Origin: a virus
IMG/VR virus record: IMGVR_UViG_3300023184_000083
Coordinates: 1 to 64,000 of that record
DNA: 64,000 nucleotides
Reading direction: 5' to 3' (one strand)
Positions within the stretch are counted from its first letter, which is position 1, and each line of letters begins with the position of its first letter. The position numbers and the translations under genes were made by a program. Below the pieces are notes generated by a model. That model searched no databases and was not told where the DNA came from. It worked only from the letters and a program-made list of their open reading frames with translations. Below, in pieces: positions 34,554 through 41,286 of this stretch.

Positions 34554-34737
34554 TTGCGAAATCTGCGGGAACACAGTAGACCCCAAAGGCAAAAGCACGG
34601 TTCAACTAGTGAACGCTTGGATACGGGGCGGCTCACGTGCGCTGTTCTCTATTGAAGATAGAACTTATCGCTATCGCCACGAAGTGTGTTGCGCTAGACC
34701 TGACGATAACGGACAACAGGAGTCACTGTTCGGATGA
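34540..34737 (+). CDS. Small zinc-finger protein
   Basis: GTG at 34540 chosen for the upstream AGGAAG. 65 residues: SCEICGNTVDPKGKS and later HEVCCA. Related in pattern to phage zinc-ribbon proteins. Confidence 0.55.
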   Translation: MSLFSCEICGNTVDPKGKSTVQLVNAWIRGGSRALFSIEDRTYRYRHEVCCARPDDNGQQESLFG

Positions 34738-34865
34738 GTAAAATAATTACCGCTTGGGCGGCTCTAATATCCGCACCTTTAATGTTCCTGCTTCCGCCGG
34801 GGCTCCAGATGTACGCCGTTCTGGTTTTTGCTTTTTCGTTGCTGAAATTGTTTGTAGTCAAATAA
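34734..34865 (+). CDS. 43-residue membrane peptide
   Basis: ATGA overlap with the previous stop. Two short hydrophobic stretches (AWAALISAPLMFLLP and YAVLVFAFSLLKLFVV). Confidence 0.5.
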   Translation: MSKIITAWAALISAPLMFLLPPGLQMYAVLVFAFSLLKLFVVK

Positions 34866-34879
34866 TCTTTTGCTCAAGG

Positions 34880-34914
34880 TTGTCATTGTTACTAATAATG
34901 GATAACTTGAAGGT
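34880..34914 (+). promoter_or_regulatory. Main-family promoter, leaderless
   Basis: TTGTCA, 17 nt with CTAATAATGGA, TAACTT, GAAGGT, ATG. Confidence 0.9.
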
Positions 34915-35145
34915 ATGACATATTTTGAAACATTCCAAGGCTTGCTTGATAGCGAGTATTACTCTATTGGCGTGACGGGCGCAGAAGCCCTCGTGAACAT
35001 GCTTGACGACCTGAACCAAGGTCGTCTCGTGGAGTTCTTCTTAGAACAAGAAGTCACCGAAGCCGAGTTCCTGATGACCGTGAACCGTCTCGCTGTTAAG
35101 TGGGCTTCCGAAAACGTACTTAACGTAGTCGTAGGGGTGAAGTGA
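34915..35145 (+). CDS. Acidic helical protein
   Basis: 76 residues, helical (ALVNMLDDLNQGRLVEFFLEQEVTEAEFLMTVNRL). Its TGA overlaps the next ATG (TGATG). Confidence 0.6.
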   Translation: MTYFETFQGLLDSEYYSIGVTGAEALVNMLDDLNQGRLVEFFLEQEVTEAEFLMTVNRLAVKWASENVLNVVVGVK

Positions 35146-35333
35146 TGGGACAAGCCCCGGCTATTGACAAGCAATGTTTCAAGCACCTGATGCTGATGTT
35201 GTGGAACGCCTACCTGATGCTACTGCTACCCTCGGGGCTGCTGTTCGTCGTGCCGATGGCGTTTAGCGCATACCACGCATACCACGCACTAAAACTTCTT
35301 CTGAAGGTTGGCATTACGCCTAATAACAGATAG
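35145..35333 (+). CDS. Small membrane protein whose C-terminus is promoter-encoded
   Basis: 62 residues with one long hydrophobic region (LMLMLWNAYLMLLLPSGLLFVV). The last residues KVGITPNNR and the stop are read from the next promoter, with TAG being the first bases of its -10. Confidence 0.55.
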   Translation: MGQAPAIDKQCFKHLMLMLWNAYLMLLLPSGLLFVVPMAFSAYHAYHALKLLLKVGITPNNR

Positions 35334-35336
35334 AGT
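35308..35336 (+). promoter_or_regulatory. Main-family promoter, TAGAGT leadered class, overlapping CDS end
   Basis: TTGGCA, 17 nt with CTAATAACAGA, TAGAGT; leader with GAGAGGAAA to 35369. Confidence 0.8.
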
Positions 35337-35368
35337 GTAACTATCAACTACTACCGAGAGGAAATCTC

Positions 35369-35788
35369 ATGACCCCTATCCAATACGCAACAGAATTACT
35401 AACTAAATCAGGTGACACTTGGGAAATCCCTACGCCACTTTTGTACGGAGTTACAGACGCAGGTGAGTTCCAACTTCTTTCTTCTGACATTGCCGACATT
35501 TATGAAGCCATTGACGAAGTCACAATCCCTACCTACATGGTTGCGTTCGGCGTAGTCACGACTGGCTGGGCTGCGCCACTCAACGCAGATGGCACAATGG
35601 AAGGCGCACCTTCTAAGCACGCTCAACGCCGTCGTGTGAAGTTGGTATCGGTCATAAACGACAACGGTGCTGGCTCGGCTATGTCTTTCGCAGACGAACC
35701 CGAAGATGTAATCACAGATGAAGGTAGTGCTACTGGCTCACTCGCAGAGGCAATCACCGAAGCGTGGGAAAACAAGGCAACAGCCTAA
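35369..35788 (+). CDS. Hypothetical protein, paralogue of the 30.8 kb gene
   Basis: 139 residues; see the entry at 30816 for the shared motifs (LYGVTD, GVVTTGWA, RRRVKLVSV, GSLAEAI). Also leadered, like the operon that contains the other copy. Confidence 0.65.
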   Translation: MTPIQYATELLTKSGDTWEIPTPLLYGVTDAGEFQLLSSDIADIYEAIDEVTIPTYMVAFGVVTTGWAAPLNADGTMEGAPSKHAQRRRVKLVSVINDNGAGSAMSFADEPEDVITDEGSATGSLAEAITEAWENKATA

Positions 35789-35851
35789 GTGTTCGCTACG
35801 AGGGGTGGGGATACCTGCCCCTCACAGCACATTGGTGGCCCCGTGCATTTG

Positions 35852-35880
35852 CTATCCGCCACCGTCGCTACTTGAGAAAA
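35852..35880 (+). repeat. Dispersed repeat, copy 7
   Basis: CTATCCGCCACCGTCGCTAC followed by TTGAGAAAAG, then CCCCCGGGGCTC. Confidence 0.75.
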
Positions 35881-35948
35881 GCGCACACCCAAGCCCCCGG
35901 GGCTCACGCGTCGCATTTTGACTTTGTTATGTGTTTATGTCTGTCTCT

Positions 35949-35981
35949 TTTTCCACAACCTGTGGATAATTCTGTGGATAA
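35949..35981. promoter_or_regulatory. DnaA box cluster, possible origin element
   Basis: Two exact boxes TGTGGATAA at 35961-35969 and 35973-35981, preceded by an opposed one-mismatch box (TTTTCCACA). They lie in a 246-bp gap with repeat copy 7. Confidence 0.6.
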
Positions 35982-35999
35982 GTTTTCTTGTTGGCGAGG

Positions 36000-36034
36000 T
36001 TGGCATTATGCCTAATAACGGATAACTTGAAGGT
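36000..36034 (+). promoter_or_regulatory. Main-family promoter, leaderless
   Basis: TTGGCA, 17 nt with CTAATAACGGA, TAACTT, GAAGGT, ATG. Confidence 0.9.
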
Positions 36035-36304
36035 ATGAAGTTCACAGACATCACCACCCCATCAGGCATAGTAACCATTGACCAGACAGACGGTTACATG
36101 ACCTCTACTCCAAACTCCGAGGCTGTCACTCGTTGGTCTTTCTTTCCTAAATATGATTATCTCCATGTGACTTGGGGGCAGACAAAGTACATCTATTCGG
36201 GTGTGCCGTTCTCTGTTATCGCTCGTCTCTTGGCAACAGATAGCGTTGGTCGCTTCCTTAACACGGAAGTTAAGCCGAACTACGAAGTAACAAAGGTGGA
36301 CTAA
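36035..36304 (+). CDS. KTSC-like domain protein
   Basis: 89 residues. YLHVTWGQTKYIYSGVPFSVIARLL followed by DSVGRFLNTEVKPNYEV fits the KTSC domain, which often accompanies nucleic-acid enzymes. Function unknown here. Confidence 0.65.
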   Translation: MKFTDITTPSGIVTIDQTDGYMTSTPNSEAVTRWSFFPKYDYLHVTWGQTKYIYSGVPFSVIARLLATDSVGRFLNTEVKPNYEVTKVD

Positions 36305-36390
36305 TGAAAACACTGCTCGCAATTATCCTTAGCCTGCCTCTCGGGGCTGTAGTCTTCATGGCTGTCGTTCTTGCAGGGGGTGACAAATGA
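36304..36390 (+). CDS. 28-residue single-pass membrane peptide
   Basis: The start and stop both overlap neighbouring codons (TAATG, ATGA). LLAIILSLPLGAVVFMAVVLAGG is a membrane helix. Confidence 0.5.
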   Translation: MKTLLAIILSLPLGAVVFMAVVLAGGDK

Positions 36391-36767
36391 CGCCTGCCGA
36401 GTGTCGCTCTCGTTTGTTTGGCTATGTCCTAGCGAACCATAGGTACGGAGACTTCCACCCATCTCGTGTGTTTGTAGAGTTAGCCCTCATTGCTGGAGAG
36501 AACGCCTTTGACGACTCTGACCTCATCATGGAGTTCGTTGACGGGGCTCTCGCCGGCTATAACCCCAACACTGTTGTCGTAGACCCACCCTCTCTCATGG
36601 CTGGCTTTGACGCACTTCACCAAGACGCTTGGCTTGCTGGTCTAGCATGGGGCGAGAAGAAGGACTCCGAACAACACGAGTGGGATAAGTTGCCCACCTA
36701 CGATGAGTTCCGTGAATGGTTAAACTCTCCGTTTGACGAGGAAGAAGAAGAACTTGAAATGCTGTGA
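36387..36767 (+). CDS. Acidic hypothetical protein
   Basis: 126 residues, ending in a long acidic stretch (FDEEEEELEML). No recognised domain. Its DNA for that stretch supplies the purine-rich ribosome binding site of the next gene. Confidence 0.65.
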   Translation: MTPAECRSRLFGYVLANHRYGDFHPSRVFVELALIAGENAFDDSDLIMEFVDGALAGYNPNTVVVDPPSLMAGFDALHQDAWLAGLAWGEKKDSEQHEWDKLPTYDEFREWLNSPFDEEEEELEML

Positions 36768-37170
36768 TAACTGCGGGGTTGAAGCCCCGGACTCCCAACA
36801 ACAGGGAGGCTATATTGACTACGGCTGGTCGTTGAACTGGCTTGCACTCGGTCACTACGGTGGTTTTACGGACTGTGTTCCCGAACGAGACTACGAAGTA
36901 GATAGTCCTCGTTACCTCGCTCATCTCTGTCACGACTGCTGTATTAAACTCCTGAACGTGCTGCCGGGACTCGCAAAGTTGATTTTCCCACAAGAAGGTG
37001 GGGGTCACCCGAACATCAACGAACACGATGCAGACGATGGAACCTTGACTCCACCCTGCTGTCAGTGGGCGTGGACGTGGAAACGTAGCCCCGCTGGCGC
37101 ACCGAACGCTGGTCAGTACGAGACATACTTTGCTACGGCTGATGGTGGCTGGAAAAAAATTAACGACTAA
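36754..37170 (+). CDS. Zinc-finger hypothetical protein
   Basis: Start uncertain: TTG at 36754 follows GAGGAAGAAG; another TTG lies at 36733. About 138 residues with CCDNCG, CHDCC and PPCCQW cysteine groups. Confidence 0.6.
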   Translation: MKCCDNCGVEAPDSQQQGGYIDYGWSLNWLALGHYGGFTDCVPERDYEVDSPRYLAHLCHDCCIKLLNVLPGLAKLIFPQEGGGHPNINEHDADDGTLTPPCCQWAWTWKRSPAGAPNAGQYETYFATADGGWKKIND

Positions 37171-37173
37171 GGG

Positions 37174-37208
37174 TTGTCATTACCCTTAATAACGGATAGT
37201 CTGAAGGT
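37174..37208 (+). promoter_or_regulatory. Main-family promoter, leaderless
   Basis: TTGTCA, 17 nt with TTAATAACGGA, TAGTCT, GAAGGT, ATG. Confidence 0.9.
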
Positions 37209-37430
37209 ATGAGTGAATACGAAATACCAGAAATGCCCGACTACTGCCATTGTAGTAGCAACGGAGAGTGCGCCTACTGCCTCTCCCAAGACGAACTAGA
37301 ACTAAAGGTTTCCTTCCATGTTCAGAACGCAGGAAAAGAAGTGCTGTTCACAGGGTCGCTTGCGCAGTGTAGAGCCTTCATGGAGAAGAACGAAATTGCC
37401 CGTAGAGAGTTGCTGTGGGTTAAACAGTAA
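37209..37430 (+). CDS. Small cysteine-rich protein
   Basis: 73 residues: YCHCSSNGECAYCLS at the N-terminus, an alpha/beta C-terminus (ELKVSFHVQNAGKEVLFTGSL). A rho-independent terminator follows. Confidence 0.65.
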   Translation: MSEYEIPEMPDYCHCSSNGECAYCLSQDELELKVSFHVQNAGKEVLFTGSLAQCRAFMEKNEIARRELLWVKQ

Positions 37431-37443
37431 CGTCACAAGAATT

Positions 37444-37471
37444 ACCCCTGCCTTCGGGTGGGGGTTTTTTA
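37444..37471. terminator. Rho-independent terminator between convergent genes
   Basis: ACCCCTGCC and GGGTGGGGG form the stem around TTC, followed by TTTTTT. Serves the plus-strand gene ending at 37430. Confidence 0.75.
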
Positions 37472-37481
37472 TTGCCCGAAC

Positions 37482-37763
37482 TCAGTCCGCCGCGGGACTG
37501 CCGGAAGAACGACGTATCTTCATTACTTGACTGTAGACAGACATCATGGCATCGTTGAGTTCTTTGTTGTTGTCAGAAGCAACGAACTTCATGTCGGCTC
37601 TTGTCCAACACGTGACGTTCCAACGCCCCGCTTGCCGGAGTATTTCAAAGTCAAGGTTCATTAGGTCAAACCACTTCGTAAACTGGGCGATGTCGTTCCC
37701 TGATGTGGCGAGTTTCTTTTCTTCTGTTCCCCAAGATGATGGCATGCTTTTACTGTAGTGCAT
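37482..37763 (-). CDS. Hypothetical protein
   Basis: 93 residues from the ATG at 37763 (GGGGTCCCG upstream); a longer start at 37796 is possible. The only minus-strand gene within the 30.4-40.6 kb plus block. Helical C-terminus; function unknown. Confidence 0.5.
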   Translation of the reverse strand: MHYSKSMPSSWGTEEKKLATSGNDIAQFTKWFDLMNLDFEILRQAGRWNVTCWTRADMKFVASDNNKELNDAMMSVYSQVMKIRRSSGSPAAD

Positions 37764-37805
37764 CGGGACCCCTGGCCGGCCGCACAAACAAACCAAACAT
37801 GCAGG

Positions 37806-37834
37806 TTGTGATAAGCCCTAATAAGGGATAGAGT
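37806..37834 (+). promoter_or_regulatory. Main-family promoter of the putative ncRNA
   Basis: TTGTGA, 17 nt with CTAATAAGGGA, TAGAGT. No start codon at the leaderless position. Confidence 0.8.
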
Positions 37835-37840
37835 GTAAGT

Positions 37841-38049
37841 ATCGGTAAAGGACACCGAGTGGAAACCAAAGACTGAGTAATCTCCTAAGGCAACTCGGCG
37901 ATTGGGAGTGCCACAAATATGCAGAGAAGCCCTACCTGCTGGATTGTTTCACGACTAATAACCTCGTTCTTCTCTCAGAGCGTCAATGGTGAATCACAGA
38001 GAACTAGAACCCCATCACAGTCTGGCGATTGTGTTGGGGTTCTTTTTTG
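37841..38049 (+). ncRNA. Putative structured phage ncRNA
   Basis: A complete transcription unit without a convincing gene. The promoter predicts a 5' end near 37841. A stem pairs CCGAGT (37855-37860) with ACTCGG (37893-37898). A second pairs AGAGAAG (37923-37929) with CTTCTCT (37969-37975). A strong terminator, AGAACCCCA (38006-38014) with TGGGGTTCT (38035-38043), has an inner CACA/TGTG extension and a U-tract. Frames starting inside run through the terminator. The size, about 210 nt, is in the range of 6S-like or antisense regulatory RNAs, but no known family is recognised. Confidence 0.65.
38006..38048 (+). terminator. Strong rho-independent terminator
   Basis: Stem of 13 bp in two parts (AGAACCCCA and CACA with their complements) followed by TTTTT. 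Confidence 0.9.
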
Positions 38050-38103
38050 TCCCCTACCGGCCGCAGCCCCGTCGTTGTCTTCTTGGGTCTAGTTTTTCAT
38101 AGC

Positions 38104-38134
38104 CTTTCCGCCACCGTCACTGCTTCAGGAAACA
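38104..38134 (+). repeat. Dispersed repeat, copy 8
   Basis: CTTTCCGCCACCGTCACTGC followed by TTCAGGAAAC; TTTCC and GGAAA can pair. A GGGGCTAGGGGCCCC segment follows. Confidence 0.75.
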
Positions 38135-38225
38135 ACAACACTCCGCTGCGGCGGGGCTAGGGGCCCCAGACTGAGAGTCAGGATTTGGGTGGCAGGAAAG
38201 AAGATTTATTTCTTTCATTTTGACG

Positions 38226-38260
38226 TTGTAATAACGACTAATAATGGATAGATTGAAGAT
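38226..38260 (+). promoter_or_regulatory. Main-family promoter, leaderless
   Basis: TTGTAA, 17 nt with CTAATAATGGA, TAGATT, GAAGAT, ATG. Confidence 0.9.
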
Positions 38261-38575
38261 ATGAACATTTCACTTGACAACGAAAACCTAAAGATAGATG
38301 GTCGTGTGGTTGCAAAAATAACCTCAAAGGCTTCATTTATCCTTCTTCGTGACACACTCCTAAAAACACTCCCACCAACCGAGGCTGTTTATTTGGCTCT
38401 CGCAATGATGGGAGAGTCTCGCACGACAGACATTGCTGACTTTACTGGACAGGATAAGTCAAACTGCCTTCGTCGCTTGGCTGAGTTGGAAGAAGCGGGG
38501 CGCATTGTGCTCACAGATAACGCTTACAACAACGGACTTCGTGGTCGCCCAACCCGTATGTGGGCAGTCGCCTAG
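38261..38575 (+). CDS. MarR-like winged-helix protein
   Basis: 104 residues. PTEAVYLALAMMGESRTTDIADFTGQDKSNCLRRLAELEEAGRI is a winged helix with recognition helix QDKSNCLRRLAEL; the end RGRPTRMWAV is a typical wing. It is a candidate regulator of the promoter family. Confidence 0.7.
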   Translation: MNISLDNENLKIDGRVVAKITSKASFILLRDTLLKTLPPTEAVYLALAMMGESRTTDIADFTGQDKSNCLRRLAELEEAGRIVLTDNAYNNGLRGRPTRMWAVA

Positions 38576-38634
38576 AGTCGTTCTCCCTCTTGTGTTGAGG
38601 TATCATCTTGGTACAACGACACGAGAGGGTAGTT

Positions 38635-38757
38635 ATGACTAAGAAAGACGACGACGGGGCTGACAAGAAGCAAGAAAAGCCCAAGAAGCAGGAAAGACCA
38701 CGCTTCGTCCAACGAGTTTGGGGAAGTAATAAATGCTGTGGGAGACCACCCGTATGA
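38635..38757 (+). CDS. 40-residue lysine-rich protein
   Basis: ATG after GAGAGGGTAG. Lysine/aspartate-rich N-terminus (KKDDDGADKKQEKPKKQ) and a CC near the end. The stop overlaps the next ATG (ATGA). Confidence 0.5.
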   Translation: MTKKDDDGADKKQEKPKKQERPRFVQRVWGSNKCCGRPPV

Positions 38758-38999
38758 TAGTCCCCATCTTTGTTCTGAACCGCATCCCCGAGACAACCTC
38801 TTTGTGGGTGTGTCAGAACTGCGAAGACTACTGGTGGGAGTCCCGAGATTGCGAAGTATGCAACGCAACGGGTGAACTGGTTGCTTCTCCAAAACAAACT
38901 GTCGGTTGCAACATGGGCGATATGTTCGGGGCTGATTTCTTGTTCCACAAGCAAATGAACAGACACATCAAGAAAAACATACTGTGGGCACCTTGGTAA
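38754..38999 (+). CDS. Zinc-finger hypothetical protein
   Basis: 81 residues from the ATG at 38754. WVCQNCEDYWWESRDCEVCNATGE has two CxxC knuckles; the C-terminus is basic and tryptophan-containing. Confidence 0.65.
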   Translation: MIVPIFVLNRIPETTSLWVCQNCEDYWWESRDCEVCNATGELVASPKQTVGCNMGDMFGADFLFHKQMNRHIKKNILWAPW

Positions 39000-39020
39000 A
39001 AAATCTTTTTTTGTCAGAGG

Positions 39021-39055
39021 TTGTCATTGTTCTTTATTAAGGATAGATTGAAGAT
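39021..39055 (+). promoter_or_regulatory. Main-family promoter, leaderless
   Basis: TTGTCA, 17 nt with TTTATTAAGGA, TAGATT, GAAGAT, ATG. Confidence 0.85.
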
Positions 39056-39340
39056 ATGAAAATACTTACAGACGACGATATGGAAGTTGTAGCCAACGCT
39101 AACGATGGCTTCGGTTCCTTATTCATCACACTCGCTGGTCTAATGGATAGACTCGGCATTAAGACACTAAAGTCAGCCCTCACCTATTTGCCTGAAGAAA
39201 TTGCAGGCGATGTAGAGATGGATAAAGCACTAAAGTGGGTTCGCTGGGCTATGGGTCAAAAAGGCGATTGCCCAACTCCTGAAATTGGAACGGCTTGTCA
39301 TCACTTTCTTGCTGTAGGATTGCTTGAGGAAACAGAATAA
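39056..39340 (+). CDS. Hypothetical protein
   Basis: 94 residues, helical with TACHH near the C-terminus. First gene of a leaderless operon of four coupled genes. Confidence 0.6.
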   Translation: MKILTDDDMEVVANANDGFGSLFITLAGLMDRLGIKTLKSALTYLPEEIAGDVEMDKALKWVRWAMGQKGDCPTPEIGTACHHFLAVGLLEETE

Positions 39341-39639
39341 TGGTCGGCAAAAACGCACCCAACTTTGACCCACAGCCAATGATGGATAGGCTCACACAGC
39401 CGATGTCATTTGACGAGTGGATTGTCATCGGCATGAACAGCGGTTGGTGTAGCCCACCGTTGTGTGAAACCCACGACGGGGTCCCGCAAACTAAAGCCGA
39501 AGAAGAGCAGTGGGAAGAAGGTGGCGACCCATGTATTCATGTGATTCGCCTGTTTGACTCACCCGAAGATAAGGCTGAGGCAGAAGAGGGTCACTCACCC
39601 TCGCAGTGGCGCAACCATTGGAAGCAGTCAGATGTCTGA
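39340..39639 (+). CDS. Conserved actinophage-type hypothetical protein
   Basis: 99 residues: MSFDEWIVIGMNSGWCSPPLCETHDG and GGDPCIHVIRLFDS match a recurrent small-protein pattern in actinophages. Function unknown. Confidence 0.7.
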   Translation: MVGKNAPNFDPQPMMDRLTQPMSFDEWIVIGMNSGWCSPPLCETHDGVPQTKAEEEQWEEGGDPCIHVIRLFDSPEDKAEAEEGHSPSQWRNHWKQSDV

Positions 39640-39820
39640 GCACTCATACTTTCGTGCAGACTTAGAGAACGACATGAAGTTCCTCGTCGGTGCTGGGCTC
39701 ATAGAAGTCGCCGGCATTGACGAAGACGGGGACTGGCTGTACCAGCCGACTGCTAAAGGAAAAGCAATGTCACTAGAAATGATGCAACAAATGATTGAAG
39801 CCTCTGGGGAAGAAGAATGA
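39632..39820 (+). CDS. Small winged-helix-like protein
   Basis: 62 residues from the ATG at 39632, overlapping the previous gene. NDMKFLVGAGLIEVAGIDEDGDWLYQPTAKGKAM resembles the second half of a winged helix. Confidence 0.5.
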   Translation: MSEHSYFRADLENDMKFLVGAGLIEVAGIDEDGDWLYQPTAKGKAMSLEMMQQMIEASGEEE

Positions 39821-40050
39821 CCGTGGCCCCGTTGTTCAAAGAATTCGCATCAGCCGAGGAGTTTGAGGAAGCGGTTAAGTCTGCTTACGGACACCCATCA
39901 TGTACATTGCGTTACGGACAGTTGTACTTCAACATGCTTACAAAGTGTCGCCCTGAAATCGCTAAAGCGTTACAAGGCGGGGCACTAGACCCGTTCTACA
40001 AAGAGGGCGTATCAGACGCAACACGCAGTGTCGTAGAGTCTCGTTGGTAA
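39817..40050 (+). CDS. Hypothetical protein
   Basis: 77 residues, ATGA overlap with the previous gene. No motif is recognised. Confidence 0.6.
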   Translation: MTVAPLFKEFASAEEFEEAVKSAYGHPSCTLRYGQLYFNMLTKCRPEIAKALQGGALDPFYKEGVSDATRSVVESRW

Positions 40051-40052
40051 GG

Positions 40053-40087
40053 TTGCCATTGTTGCTAATAAGGGTTACACTGAAGTC
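40053..40087 (+). promoter_or_regulatory. Main-family promoter, leaderless
   Basis: TTGCCA, 17 nt with CTAATAAGGGT, TACACT, GAAGTC, ATG at 40088. Confidence 0.85.
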
Positions 40088-40264
40088 ATGAACATACCAG
40101 CACCATTTAAAGGTACAGCAGAACAAGCGAAAGCAAACTTTGCAACTCATCGTTTTAGTAACGACGACGACTTTAGATGTGGTCAGTGCGACTGCAAACC
40201 ATGGCACATAACAGCCAGTTATCCGTGCGGTGAGGAACCACCTCGCATTTTCGTAAACGAATAA
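40088..40264 (+). CDS. 58-residue zinc-binding protein
   Basis: Leaderless start. DDDFRCGQCDCKPWHITASYPCG is a compact cysteine motif that recurs in actinophage small proteins. A terminator follows. Confidence 0.65.
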   Translation: MNIPAPFKGTAEQAKANFATHRFSNDDDFRCGQCDCKPWHITASYPCGEEPPRIFVNE

Positions 40265-40283
40265 ACCATCTCCACTCAGAGCG

Positions 40284-40315
40284 AAAGCCGGGACTCTTCG
40301 GGGTCCTGGCTTTTT
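40284..40315 (+). terminator. Rho-independent terminator
   Basis: AAAGCCGGGAC and GGTCCTGGCTTT around TCTTCGG, followed by Ts. Confidence 0.85.
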
Positions 40316-40330
40316 CGCATTATGGGTTTG

Positions 40331-40360
40331 CTTTCCGCCACCGTCACTACTTGAGTAAAC
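40331..40360 (+). repeat. Dispersed repeat, copy 9
   Basis: CTTTCCGCCACCGTCACTAC followed by TTGAGTAAAC; a CGGCTGCTGCCG hairpin follows. Confidence 0.75.
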
Positions 40361-40453
40361 ATTTGTTCCGGCTGCTGCCGGTCCCGCGCGCCATCTTCAG
40401 ATAATGAGTCAAACGGGGGGCAAAAAAGGCAAATAAAAAGTTTCTATTTAAGG

Positions 40454-40488
40454 TTGTGTTTACCCTTAATAACGGTTAGAGTGTTCTT
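40454..40488 (+). promoter_or_regulatory. Main-family promoter, TAGAGT class with ATG
   Basis: TTGTGT, 17 nt with TTAATAACGGT, TAGAGT, GTTCTT, ATG of an 8-codon frame. Confidence 0.8.
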
Positions 40489-40515
40489 ATGAGTGGAGAG
40501 GGGGTGAAAAAATGA
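40489..40515 (+). CDS. Possible 8-residue leader peptide
   Basis: ATG at the leaderless position encodes MSGEGVKK, with its stop overlapping the next start (ATGA). The GAGAGGGGG inside it is also a strong ribosome binding site for 40512. The paralogous unit at 41054 keeps the same first codons in frame. Confidence 0.4.
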   Translation: MSGEGVKK

Positions 40516-40652
40516 TGACAACCACGACTTGCTGGTTTTGCGGCGTACTGTGCCCAATCCAAGGTTCTGCGGAACTGCCCGAGGGCGGGGCCGAGCCTGC
40601 GGGTACTTGCCCTGCCTGCGAAGCGGAGCAGGCGCTAGAAGCACTACTCTAG
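40512..40652 (+). CDS. 46-residue zinc-ribbon protein
   Basis: CWFCGVLC and CPACEAE give two CxxC knuckles. Translation is coupled to the 8-codon frame or uses the GAGGGGG site within it. Confidence 0.6.
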   Translation: MMTTTTCWFCGVLCPIQGSAELPEGGAEPAGTCPACEAEQALEALL

Positions 40653-40706
40653 CCTTCCAACCCCCCAAAGCCCTCCGACAGGACAGGCTAGGGGTACGGG
40701 CGGGGC

Positions 40707-40937
40707 TCAGTTCTCCCAGGGGGTGCCATTCCAGTTGCCTAGCCGCTTAGCCATTGAGCCGAGCGTGTTCGCTCCGCCTTCCCATTTGATTTCCTTAGCC
40801 CCGGTTTCCATCAACTTAAGTTGACGCCTGATGTCTTCAAGCATTTGTTCAAGGAGACGCAAGCGCCCCTCCAGTCGCTTGATGCGCTGTTCGTGCAGTT
40901 CGTCAGGAAGTTCAGGGTTGTCGTTCTGTTCGCTCAT
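40707..40937 (-). CDS. Coiled-coil hypothetical protein
   Basis: 76 residues; ELHEQRIKRLEGRLRLLEQMLEDIRRQLKLM is a continuous heptad coiled coil. No clear promoter is seen. Convergent with the 40512 gene. Confidence 0.6.
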   Translation of the reverse strand: MSEQNDNPELPDELHEQRIKRLEGRLRLLEQMLEDIRRQLKLMETGAKEIKWEGGANTLGSMAKRLGNWNGTPWEN

Positions 40938-41018
40938 TTCCTCAGACTACACGCAGCGGGACTCAACGTCGGGGGACACGCCCCCATAAAACCCCTCAAA
41001 ACTTTCTTGCTCATAATG

Positions 41019-41053
41019 TTGTAATTGTTACTAATAAAGGATAGAGTGTTCTT
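41019..41053 (+). promoter_or_regulatory. Main-family promoter, TAGAGT class with ATG
   Basis: TTGTAA, 17 nt with CTAATAAAGGA, TAGAGT, GTTCTT, ATG. Confidence 0.85.
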
Positions 41054-41182
41054 ATGAGTGGTGAGGAGGTGAATATGGGAATTGATTGCGAAGAAACTTG
41101 CAAGTGTGGTATTACTTACCAAACGTGGCTAGTTTACGACGTTGAGTGCATTGACGATAAAGTGCACGTGTGGGAAGACTAA
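41054..41182 (+). CDS. 42-residue zinc-binding protein
   Basis: From the leaderless ATG it begins MSGEEVNMGIDCEETCKCG; an internal ATG at codon 8 has GGAGGTGAAT before it. Several cysteines near the N-terminus. A terminator follows. Confidence 0.6.
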   Translation: MSGEEVNMGIDCEETCKCGITYQTWLVYDVECIDDKVHVWED

Positions 41183-41203
41183 ATAGTCACCCACAACAAA
41201 ATA

Positions 41204-41234
41204 ACCCGTCTGTGCCCTCCGCAGACGGGTTTTT
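41204..41234 (+). terminator. Rho-independent terminator
   Basis: ACCCGTCTG and CAGACGGGT around TGCCCTCCG, then TTTTT. Confidence 0.9.
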
Positions 41235-41286
41235 GTTTGCCCTGATTCACGTCGTATCTGGGGCCCCGCGATAGACTGAGAGCATC

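Noticed and set aside
35718-36015. Two plus-strand frames over repeat copy 7 and the DnaA boxes
   Set aside because: They read across repeats and non-coding signals with no start signal.
37919-38095. 58-codon frame across the putative ncRNA
   Set aside because: No ribosome binding site and it runs through the terminator stem.
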